Below are positions 7,612-13,991 of a DNA stretch of 13,991 nt, piece after piece. The notes beneath the pieces are model-generated. The model saw only the letters and a list, made by a program, of their open reading frames with translations. It did not search any database and had not been told where the DNA came from. The DNA lies in assembly GCA_038527215.1 (NCBI GenBank), contig JBCBGC010000171.1, positions 1 to 13,991 of the forward strand, given 5' to 3'. The position numbers were made by a program, and so were the translations under genes. This stretch comes from JAWPMV01 sp038527215. GTDB taxonomy: Bacteria > Bacteroidota > Bacteroidia > J057. Numbering within the stretch: the first letter of the stretch is position 1; each line of letters starts with the position of its first letter.

Positions 7612-8474
7612 AAGTTCATCCTGTAAAGCCGCGCGGGCCGGAAAAGTACCGCTTCCGAGCCCAACCAAAGGCTGTGATCATCCCGAAATTCTACCGCTTC
7701 TATCTGGGTAAAAGGCCCAGTACGCATTCGGTATTTCCGCAGCTGACCGGTCGAAAATTTTGTCCCTTCAAAATCCCGACAAACGAATAAGCTCCGGGGC
7801 AGGCGAGGGGGTAGGCCTTTTTTCCGCACAAAGTTATACGTAGTGAGTACCAGGGTCTTGCCATCCGGGCTGAGGGCCGCGGCCGTGGGGACCCTTTTTT
7901 CCAACCATATACTATCCCTGCAACTAAGTACATAGTCTCCTGGCTGATCAGGTATAGCATAGATATAGGTCCAGTAGTTACCAGTACCCATTTGGTTTTT
8001 GGTAAAAAGAAAGAGAGAGTCCCGGAACCATACAGCAGCCTCGGTATTAAAATGGCGTTGGACGGGGGCAGGAGGGTAGGCTTCTTGATCTGCGAAGCGG
8101 TAGGTAATCCTGCCCAGCAGCCCCGCCTGGGGATGCCATTTATAGATGGTCAGATCCTTTCGGGCATGGCCATTATTTCCAGAATCAAACAGATAAAAAT
8201 TTCCCGCCTCATCCTGGCTGATCTCTTCCCAGTCTACGTTTTCTGCTCCGGGAATGACCACCGAGTCCAGGAGTTGGCCCTGGAGGTTGAGGGCAAAAAG
8301 GCGGGGCTTGCCCCCACTGTCGTTGTGGGTCCATAAGGTATCCTTCCGCAAGCTCAGTCCGGAAATCTCGTGAATAGCCGGAGGGAGCTTAGCGATTTTT
8401 TTCTGGGCAAAAAGAGGGCTCAGGGCTAACCAAGCCACAAAAAAGGCCGTACAATAAGTTACCTGCCAACGCAT
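7599..8474 (-). CDS. Exported beta-propeller-like protein of unknown function (HNDSG/DWEE type)
   Basis: This 291-residue protein starts at the ATG at 8474, which gives a clean signal peptide (a hydrophobic stretch ending PLFAQ at residue 24). A GTG at 8507 would put 11 extra residues ahead of it and is less likely. The mature part is rich in short beta strands: HEISGL at 35-40, LWTHNDSGG at 47-55, GAENVDWEEI at 76-85, FDSGNN at 96-101, then FNTEAAVWF, LFLFTKNQMG and a PDGKTLVLTTYNF repeat. I recognise the combination of an HNDSG motif, a DWE(D/E)I motif and a D-x-GNN motif as a recurring secreted family in Bacteroidota without known activity. The repeated strand pattern suggests a propeller, and the conserved Asp, Asn and Glu could bind metal. 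No lipobox and no sorting domain are seen. Its start faces sulP. Confidence 0.8.
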   Translation of the reverse strand: MRWQVTYCTAFFVAWLALSPLFAQKKIAKLPPAIHEISGLSLRKDTLWTHNDSGGKPRLFALNLQGQLLDSVVIPGAENVDWEEISQDEAGNFYLFDSGNNGHARKDLTIYKWHPQAGLLGRITYRFADQEAYPPAPVQRHFNTEAAVWFRDSLFLFTKNQMGTGNYWTYIYAIPDQPGDYVLSCRDSIWLEKRVPTAAALSPDGKTLVLTTYNFVRKKGLPPRLPRSLFVCRDFEGTKFSTGQLRKYRMRTGPFTQIEAVEFRDDHSLWLGSEAVLFRPARLYRMNLKQD

Positions 8475-8534
8475 TTTATCTACACACTTTATCGGAGTTC
8501 CTACCACGGTTTGTCTCTTGACCAGCCTGGGATG

Positions 8535-8559
8535 GGTATATACCTTCCTGGCTAGCCAG
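8535..8559. promoter_or_regulatory. Two adjacent perfect palindromes in the divergent region before the SulP gene
   Basis: GGTATATACC (8535-8544) and CTGGCTAGCCAG (8548-8559) lie three bases apart, outside any gene. CTTGAC at 8517-8522 and GTCAAG at 8571-8576 flank them as a further inverted pair. They lie between two divergent start codons and may be operator sites for one or both genes. This is inference from symmetry. Confidence 0.35.
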
Positions 8560-8661
8560 AGGAATCATTAGTCAAGGGTCAGTCTTCACATATGAGTGGT
8601 AATTTATTAATTTACGGCGCATTTCGACTTACCTTATCATTAACCCGGTAAATCAGTTTGC

Positions 8662-10362
8662 ATGAATTTTCAGGAAATTTTCAAGCATTGGCGGGGGGAT
8701 ACCTTCGGGGGGATTACAGCTGGCATTGTAGCACTTCCCTTGGCACTTGCCTTCGGCGCTCAAACCGAGCTTGGAGCAGAAGCGGGCCTCTACGGAGCTT
8801 TTGCCCTCGCCACCTTCGCGGCCATGTTTGGCGGTACCAATACCCAGATCAGTGGCCCTACCGGTCCGATGACGGTGGTATCTATCTCAGTCATTCTTAG
8901 TGCCATTGCCCTGGCGGGAGGAAAGCTCCCGGACGGAAGCATACCCGAAGCCGCCATGAGCCTGATCATCGCCACCTTTGTGATGGCAGGGGTCATCGAA
9001 TTTTTATTCGGGGTCTTTGGCTTAGGAAAATATATCAAGTACATGCCCTATCCGGTGGTATCGGGTTTTATGAGTGGGATTGGCTTTATCATCATTTTCC
9101 TGCAGGTATTTCCCTTTTTCGGCTATACGGGAGAAGACGCCCCTAAGAGCATCATTGGCATCGTAACCGGCATCGGCCTGGCCATTGAAAACATGAACCT
9201 CATGGCCGTGGTGCTGGCCCTGATCACCATAGGAATTATTTATCTCTTTCCCCGACTGACCAAAGCGGTTCCCTCTACCCTGGTGGCCTTGATTCTGGTT
9301 TCCCTGGGAGCCTTCCTGATGAAGCTGGACGTACCGTTGATTGGGGATATCCCCTCAGGCCTGCCCAGCCTGCAAATCGGCACCCTCTTGGGTTTTGATA
9401 TTACCAACGGATCTTATATCGCCTTTGTGTTGGAATACGGCTTTGTCCTGGCGGGTTTGGGGGCGATTGATTCCCTGCTTACTTCAGTGGTAGCGGACAA
9501 CCTCACCAAAACCAAACACCATAGTAACCGGGAGCTAAGAGGACAAGGGATTGGCAACATCATTTCTGGCCTGATTGGCGGTCTGCCGGGAGCAGGAGCG
9601 ACCATGCGTACCGTGGTCAATGCTAATTCCGGGGGCGTAACCCGTCTTTCCGGTGTGATCTCTGGCTTGGTCCTCCTGGTGGTTCTCCTGGGACTGAGTT
9701 CCCTCGCTTATTATATTCCTTTACCGGTGCTGGCAGGCATCCTAATCACGGTTGGCATTGGCATCATCGATTATAAAGGCTTGAGTCACCTGAGAAAAAT
9801 TCCCGTCGCTGATGGGGTCGTCATGATCGTAGTGCTGCTCATGACCGTATTTTGGGACTTGCTGTGGGCGGTTGGCATCGGCATGGTCATGGCTTCGGTC
9901 CTTTTTATGAAAAAAATGGGGGATCTGGCGGAAGAAAACAGCAAGGTAGCCAGCCTGGAAGAGCTGGCCCCCGAAATTCCCTGGGAAGACGAAGGCAGCC
10001 TGCCTGCAGCTGTGCAAAAAGAAGTCTTTATCAAGCACCTGGAAGGTCCGCTGTTTTTCGGTTCCTCCAACTACTTTAAAGGGCTGGTCAACCAGGTCAA
10101 GGATGTTCGCTTTGTGGTGATTCGGATGGAAAAAGTCCCCTACATCGACCAATCCGGGCTGTATGCCTTTGAGGATAGTGCGCTTTCCCTGGAGACCCGC
10201 GGCATCCAGGTCTTACTCTCCGGCCTGCAGGTACAGGCCCGCGACCAGCTCGAACGCATCAATATGATCCCGGGACTGATCAGTGAAGAACATATTTTCG
10301 AGAATTTTGACGCATGCGCAGCCTGGCTGGGTGAGCATGCGCCTGCTGCGATGGCCTCTTGA
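8662..10362 (+). CDS. SulP-family anion transporter with STAS domain, BicA-like
   Basis: This 566-residue inner-membrane protein has the SulP (SLC26) fold of 14 membrane segments, starting near residue 15 and ending near 415, followed by a cytoplasmic STAS domain (about 451-555). The signature SGPTGPMT is at 64-71. In the core, GAIDSLLTSVVADN (267-280), NRELRGQGIGN and GLPGAGATMRTVVN are strongly conserved. From memory these are closest to the cyanobacterial Na+/bicarbonate symporter BicA; Asp270 and Thr274 have the spacing of its sodium-site residues Asp258 and Thr262. The STAS domain keeps the DQSG motif with Ser498, the phosphorylatable position of anti-sigma-factor antagonists. Substrate may be bicarbonate, sulfate or a dicarboxylate; sequence alone does not settle it. 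No carbonic anhydrase or sulfate-assimilation gene is adjacent. It is a single-gene unit closed by a terminator. Confidence 0.93.
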   Translation: MNFQEIFKHWRGDTFGGITAGIVALPLALAFGAQTELGAEAGLYGAFALATFAAMFGGTNTQISGPTGPMTVVSISVILSAIALAGGKLPDGSIPEAAMSLIIATFVMAGVIEFLFGVFGLGKYIKYMPYPVVSGFMSGIGFIIIFLQVFPFFGYTGEDAPKSIIGIVTGIGLAIENMNLMAVVLALITIGIIYLFPRLTKAVPSTLVALILVSLGAFLMKLDVPLIGDIPSGLPSLQIGTLLGFDITNGSYIAFVLEYGFVLAGLGAIDSLLTSVVADNLTKTKHHSNRELRGQGIGNIISGLIGGLPGAGATMRTVVNANSGGVTRLSGVISGLVLLVVLLGLSSLAYYIPLPVLAGILITVGIGIIDYKGLSHLRKIPVADGVVMIVVLLMTVFWDLLWAVGIGMVMASVLFMKKMGDLAEENSKVASLEELAPEIPWEDEGSLPAAVQKEVFIKHLEGPLFFGSSNYFKGLVNQVKDVRFVVIRMEKVPYIDQSGLYAFEDSALSLETRGIQVLLSGLQVQARDQLERINMIPGLISEEHIFENFDACAAWLGEHAPAAMAS

Positions 10363-10383
10363 TCCAACCACATAACCGATAAC

Positions 10384-10420
10384 ATAATCCCCTGGCGAAA
10401 ACCGTCAGGGGATTATTTTC
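10384..10420 (+). terminator. Intrinsic terminator of the SulP gene
   Basis: ATAATCCCCTG (10384-10394) pairs perfectly with CAGGGGATTAT (10406-10416). The stem can extend by three more pairs, one of them wobble, to a 5-base loop. A short T tract follows. It lies about 20 bases past the SulP stop and separates it from the lipoprotein gene. Confidence 0.85.
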
Positions 10421-10475
10421 TTCATAGACTTTTCCCAGAGAGGGCCATAGCTTAGGCTTCAAAATCGGCACCTTC

Positions 10476-11384
10476 ATGAAGCACCTCTTCCCTGGTTTAC
10501 TGCTGGCTATGTTCTGCTCTGCCTGCATCAAAGAAGTAAGCCTCCCACACCCTCCTTTTGAACCCCAATGGGTCATATTCGGAGAGCTGATATCTGGCCA
10601 ACCTGTCCGCATAAAAATAGGCCTGACCCAACATCCCCAGGATAGCCTTCCGCCAGCATTGCCTGCACAGACCAGCGTAAGCCTGTGGGAGGATGAGCAA
10701 TGGGTGGAAGATCTATCTCCCGGAGCTGAAGGATGGTTTGAAGGAAGCCATCGGCCTCAGGCAAACCGGCAGTATCGGGTTGCGGTAAACGCCCCCAATT
10801 GGCCCACCGCCATCGCCAGGGATCAAATGCCTGCTCCCATGCCAGAAACCGAAGGCTTTTATCAACTGACAGGCCTCCTGACCTCCTATGGGACAGCCGA
10901 AAGCCTTTCGCATCTTCAATGGGAGGATCCAGAGGAGGAGGCCAATTTTTACGAGATAGATATTTCTCTTTGCAACTTTGATTTTGATGAAATCATTGAT
11001 CCTGCGGTCTTGCAGGAAGGCGATAACGATCTCTACAGTTGTACGCCTACGGCTTTTTTCTCCGACCAAAGTTTTGAAGGGCAAAAATATGACTTCCAAT
11101 GGAGAAGCCAGTGCTCCAGCTGTCCTTTCCTTTCGCCCACCCAGTATCCCATAGAAGCAATCGACTTCCGGGTCATCAGTGAAGTGGGGTACCGATATCG
11201 TAAAAGCCTGGTCCGCCACCTGGCCGGGCAGCAATGGGCACCGGTGGATGTCGCCAGCCTGGAGGATTGGCTGGACGTACTCTTCCTCGCTGAACCTGCG
11301 CCCCTTTTTACCAATGTCGAGCAAGGCGTTGGCATTTTCATGTGCAGCCACAAACGCAATATTTTACTCCCTCATCGCCCATGA
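10476..11384 (+). CDS. DUF4249-family outer-membrane lipoprotein
   Basis: The 302-residue product begins with a lipoprotein signal whose lipobox is CSAC, giving lipid-modified Cys17 followed by IKEV, a common Bacteroidota arrangement. The N-terminal EVSLPHPPFEPQWVIFGEL and GQPVRIKIGLTQHP match the start of DUF4249 proteins, in which a beta-sandwich with a Val- or Phe-rich first strand precedes an Ig-like half. The middle has WEDPEEEANFYEI and a Cys cluster (SQCSSCPF), and the end has TNVEQGVGIF, the usual family ending. DUF4249 proteins are typically encoded beside a TonB-dependent receptor and are thought to act with it at the cell surface, though their ligand is unknown. The stop overlaps the receptor start as ATGA, so the two are translationally coupled. 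Lipoprotein first is less common than receptor first. No regulator gene is adjacent. Confidence 0.88.
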   Translation: MKHLFPGLLLAMFCSACIKEVSLPHPPFEPQWVIFGELISGQPVRIKIGLTQHPQDSLPPALPAQTSVSLWEDEQWVEDLSPGAEGWFEGSHRPQANRQYRVAVNAPNWPTAIARDQMPAPMPETEGFYQLTGLLTSYGTAESLSHLQWEDPEEEANFYEIDISLCNFDFDEIIDPAVLQEGDNDLYSCTPTAFFSDQSFEGQKYDFQWRSQCSSCPFLSPTQYPIEAIDFRVISEVGYRYRKSLVRHLAGQQWAPVDVASLEDWLDVLFLAEPAPLFTNVEQGVGIFMCSHKRNILLPHRP

Positions 11385-13729
11385 AACCATTTTTGCTGCT
11401 TCTATGCGCGCTTTGCCTGAGTCTTTGCCCGCTCTTGGGTCAAGACAGTATCCGCATCTCCTTTGAAGTTTTTTCCCAACAGAGCGAAAAGCCCGTCAAA
11501 GCCATCGCCCAGTTATCTGATGGCAGCTCGAAACCCATAAAAAAAGGGGCACCTACCCACATTTGGTGGACTAGCCAGCAGGCCTTTTCGGCCACGGTCA
11601 TGGCTTCCGGGCACCGTCCGTACCCGCTGGATTTTATCGCCCAAGGCGATACCCTAATTCGGCTATCGCTCCAGGCAGAAAGGCAGCTAGCGGTGGTAGA
11701 GATCACAGATAAAGTACGGGTGCATGAGGAAAGCCAGCTTAGCTTGCGCAAGCTCAGCCCCCAGGAAATCACCAGCTTACCGGCTCTCCTGGGAGAACCT
11801 GACGTATTAAGGGCTTTTCAATTTCTACCGGGCATACAGGGAGGGCGGGAAGGCAGCACCGGTCTTTATGTGCGAGGCGGCACCCCTGACCAAAACCTGG
11901 TCCTGTTTGATGGCTTACCCTTGTATCACCTTTCACATTTTGGCAACCTCACCTCGCTCTTCGATGCGGACCTCCTGCGCCAGGCAGAACTTTATCAAGG
12001 AGGATTCCCCGCGCAGTATGCAGGTAGATTGTCCGCAGTGCTTGCGCTTGATTTGAAGCAGGGGAGTAAAAAGACCTCAAGAGGGGTTCACCATGTAGGC
12101 CTGCTCACCTCCAAGTTTCTACGCGAGGGCCCAATCAGAAAGTCAACCTCCTCTTATATTTTTTCCGTTCGAACTTCCCCGCTTGGTCCGTTAAGTCTGG
12201 GGGCTTCCACTTTGCTCTTTAGTGGGCAAGAAAGCTTTGGGTTCGGATTTTATGATCTAAGCGGCAAACTGCACTTTGAGCTGAACAGAAACAACTGGAT
12301 ATCCGCTTCCTTCTACCGAGGGGAAGATGGATTCTTATACCGACAAAAAAGCAGTCCTCCTAACCAGGACAGTCTACAAAATCTTTTTCAAGGTAGCCTG
12401 CGCTGGGGCAATACCGCTTTAGGTGTCCAGTGGAAACATCTATACCCAAACCAAAAAACCTCTCACCAGCTGAGCGTAGGGGGCAGCCGCTTTACCCACC
12501 TCACCCGGGGAAAGAACCAGTTAACGCGCACGCAATCTCCTGCGCCTCCGGCTGAGGATCGTTTCCAACTCAGGTTTGGGATTCAGGATATGGTGGGTCG
12601 CATAGCTTTCCAATCCCAACAGGGCGATCATGTATTTCAGTGGGGCGGGGAGGCTATCCACCATCAGTTAACGCCAGGGCTGACCCGTCTGCATCTCATT
12701 CAGCCTGGGGAAGCCGCACAAATTCGTGAAGAAGGCAGGCGATGGCAGGCTTGGGAAATGGGCCTTTACGCTCAGGGAACCTGGCAACTGGGAGCCGCCT
12801 GGAAACTCCGGACTGGTTTGCACGGAGCCCACTTTCTCTTTGAGGGGAGCGCTTTCCCTTCCCTGCAACCACGCATCAGTCTGCATCATCAGGCTGGTGC
12901 AAACTGGGCTTGGAAACTCTCCCTCAGCCGCATGGTACAGCATCTTCATTTACTGCCTCCGCGCACCCCGGGCCTGGGAAGCCAGCTTTGGTTACCGGCA
13001 TCAAGGGACCTGCCTCCCGCCCGCTCCTGGCAGGGCGAAATTGGCCTTGCCTGGTGGTTACCCGGACCAGGCCTGGAATGGGATGCTACCTTCTACCTTC
13101 GAGACAATCAAGGCCTGGTCGCATTTGAAGAGGGCAGTGGCAGCCTTCAACTGCAAGGAGATACGGGTGTTCAGGGCTTAAAAGGAGGCGGAAGTGGAAA
13201 CTCTTTCGGTTGGGAAATGCTCGTCAAGAAAAGCCAGGGGAAATTACAAGGCTGGTTCAGTTATACCCTGGCTTATCATCAGCGACAGTTCCCATTCCTC
13301 AACGAGGGCAAGCCTTTCCCTTTTGTATATGAAAGACGACACGATATAGCGCTGGTCGCAAGTTTTCCGGTACGTCCTCATCAGCGGCTGCACTTCAATA
13401 TGGTTTTCTCATCCGGCATGCCGACCACCACCGTGCAAAGCACCTATAGCTTACCGGGAACAGGTAATTTCAGCCCACAGATTGAAAGCTATTCGCCTCG
13501 AAATAGTCAGCGCCTGCCTGCCTACCATCGCCTGGATATCAGCTTACGGCAAAAGGAGATGCATAAAAAAGGGGAGATTACCTGGACCCTGGGACTCTAC
13601 AATGCCTACAATCAGCAGAATGCCTGGTTTTACCTGAATCGCTACGATACAAATGAAAAAAGGAGCAAGCTCTACCAAGTGAGCTTGCTCCCTATTCTTC
13701 CAGCGATCAGCTATCGCTATGCCTGGTAA
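11381..13729 (+). CDS. TonB-dependent outer-membrane receptor (DUF4249 partner type)
   Basis: The 782-residue protein starts at ATG 11381, which gives a good signal peptide (KPFLLLLCALCLSLCPLLG); the upstream GTG at 11342 would bury it. Residues 22-105 form a short beta-rich domain, like the carboxypeptidase-regulatory domain that precedes many Bacteroidota receptors. The plug lies at about 125-235, with LGEPDVLRAFQFLPGIQGG, LYVRGGTPDQNLVLFDGLP and GGFPAQYAGRLSAVL. The beta-barrel follows and ends SYRYAW, with a terminal aromatic as expected for barrel insertion. The receptor imports a ligand using TonB energy. It lacks the SusC/RagA features and has no SusD neighbour, so glycan import is not implied; siderophore, metal or peptide are possible. 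The last 60 bases carry an antisense terminator for the convergent atpG, and the two stops are four bases apart. Confidence 0.93.
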   Translation: MKPFLLLLCALCLSLCPLLGQDSIRISFEVFSQQSEKPVKAIAQLSDGSSKPIKKGAPTHIWWTSQQAFSATVMASGHRPYPLDFIAQGDTLIRLSLQAERQLAVVEITDKVRVHEESQLSLRKLSPQEITSLPALLGEPDVLRAFQFLPGIQGGREGSTGLYVRGGTPDQNLVLFDGLPLYHLSHFGNLTSLFDADLLRQAELYQGGFPAQYAGRLSAVLALDLKQGSKKTSRGVHHVGLLTSKFLREGPIRKSTSSYIFSVRTSPLGPLSLGASTLLFSGQESFGFGFYDLSGKLHFELNRNNWISASFYRGEDGFLYRQKSSPPNQDSLQNLFQGSLRWGNTALGVQWKHLYPNQKTSHQLSVGGSRFTHLTRGKNQLTRTQSPAPPAEDRFQLRFGIQDMVGRIAFQSQQGDHVFQWGGEAIHHQLTPGLTRLHLIQPGEAAQIREEGRRWQAWEMGLYAQGTWQLGAAWKLRTGLHGAHFLFEGSAFPSLQPRISLHHQAGANWAWKLSLSRMVQHLHLLPPRTPGLGSQLWLPASRDLPPARSWQGEIGLAWWLPGPGLEWDATFYLRDNQGLVAFEEGSGSLQLQGDTGVQGLKGGGSGNSFGWEMLVKKSQGKLQGWFSYTLAYHQRQFPFLNEGKPFPFVYERRHDIALVASFPVRPHQRLHFNMVFSSGMPTTTVQSTYSLPGTGNFSPQIESYSPRNSQRLPAYHRLDISLRQKEMHKKGEITWTLGLYNAYNQQNAWFYLNRYDTNEKRSKLYQVSLLPILPAISYRYAW
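13656..13691 (-). terminator. Intrinsic terminator of atpG, embedded in the receptor coding sequence
   Basis: Read on the minus strand, GGAGCAAGCTC (13691-13681) pairs perfectly over 11 bp with GAGCTTGCTCC (13672-13662) around an 8-base loop and runs into six T residues (13661-13656). It begins 42 bases after the atpG stop. On the plus strand the same bases encode KRSKLYQVSLLP of the receptor. The plus-strand hairpin has no T run after it, so it should act on the minus strand only. Confidence 0.85.
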
Positions 13730-13733
13730 GGCA

Positions 13734-13991
13734 TTAGCCGTCGGCCAGGGCGTTGGCGCCAGCAGAGATCTCAAGGATCTCGGTCGTAATGGCCGCCTGA
13801 CGGGCTTTGTTGTAGCTAATACGCAGACTTTTCAATAATTCCTCCGCGTTTTCTGTCGCGGTATCCATGGCTACCATTCGAGCACCTTGCTCAGCGGCAT
13901 TGGATTCCAGTACGGCCCGGAAGGCCTGGGTACGGAGAGACTTGGGAATCAGATCAGAAAGGATCTGTTCGCGGTCTGGTTCAAAAATGTA
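13734..13991 (-). CDS. atpG: ATP synthase F1 gamma subunit, C-terminal part
   Basis: The last 85 codons and stop of atpG are visible; the start lies beyond the right edge. The translation begins YIFEPDREQIL and carries the family's conserved C-terminal helix: SNAAEQGARMVAMDTATENA, then NKARQAAITTEILEISAGAN. This helix is part of the coiled coil that turns inside the alpha3-beta3 ring and couples proton flow to ATP synthesis. No change from the family pattern is visible in this part. The gene is presumably the end of an atp operon entering from the right, since nothing follows it on this strand before the convergent receptor gene. Confidence 0.97.
   Translation of the reverse strand, partial: YIFEPDREQILSDLIPKSLRTQAFRAVLESNAAEQGARMVAMDTATENAEELLKSLRISYNKARQAAITTEILEISAGANALADG

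Noticed and set aside
8475..8507. GTG start at 8507 for the propeller-like protein
   Set aside because: ATG 8474 gives a standard signal peptide directly; the extra 11 residues resemble none.
4149..10475. Sigma-54 -24/-12 sites (GG-N10-GC) in front of the genes, prompted by the presence of rpoN
   Set aside because: Near matches at 4489-4504 and just before the DUF4249 start have 12 rather than 10 bases between GG and GC, so none is credible.
10713..11351. 212-residue antisense frame across the DUF4249 gene
   Set aside because: The sense frame has a lipobox, family motifs and a coupled partner; the antisense translation shows no recognisable motif. The same holds for other antisense frames, such as those over the SulP, TPR and PKD genes.
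11342..11380. GTG start for the TonB receptor, 13 codons upstream
   Set aside because: It would place polar residues before the signal peptide; ATG 11381 gives a normal signal and the ATGA overlap.

Overview
The window reads as chromosomal DNA from a Bacteroidota bacterium. The evidence is a surface protein of PKD repeats ending in a type B (CHU_C, gliding-motility-associated) C-terminal sorting domain of the type IX secretion system, a DUF4249 lipoprotein paired with a TonB-dependent receptor, a near-consensus Bacteroidota promoter in front of mscL, and start sites without Shine-Dalgarno sequences. The mid-range base composition and the PKD/CHU_C style would fit Saprospiria or a relative, but that placement is a guess.

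Layout, left to right. Bases 1-2167 (+) are the 3' part of a large secreted PKD-repeat protein. It meets a minus-strand pair, rpoN (sigma-54) followed 13 bp downstream by a small VOC-fold protein, at a perfect bidirectional terminator. A 554-bp gap (4149-4702) then separates rpoN from mscL. It holds a likely mscL promoter, an inverted repeat at a possible rpoN promoter, a hairpin, and a dense cluster of TCGAA(A/T) hexamers. Next come three plus-strand single-gene units: mscL and gcvH, each ended by an intrinsic terminator, and an exported TPR protein. The TPR gene overlaps by 4 bp the end of a convergent minus-strand gene for an exported beta-propeller-like protein of unknown function.

The right half starts from a divergent intergenic region with two adjacent perfect palindromes. 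A SulP/STAS anion transporter resembling cyanobacterial BicA is followed by a terminator. Then comes a translationally coupled pair, DUF4249 lipoprotein and TonB-dependent receptor, overlapping by ATGA. This pair probably forms one outer-membrane uptake unit with unknown cargo. The window closes in the C-terminal 85 codons of atpG (ATP synthase gamma) on the minus strand. The apparent atpG terminator lies inside the receptor's coding sequence.

Most of the window is ordinary housekeeping and envelope genes. I saw no CRISPR array, insertion sequence, tRNA, rRNA, phage genes or defence cassette. The points worth a second look are the coding-embedded atpG terminator, the stop codons held in hairpin loops, the regulatory-looking motifs in the two intergenic regions, and two conserved-looking exported proteins without known function.
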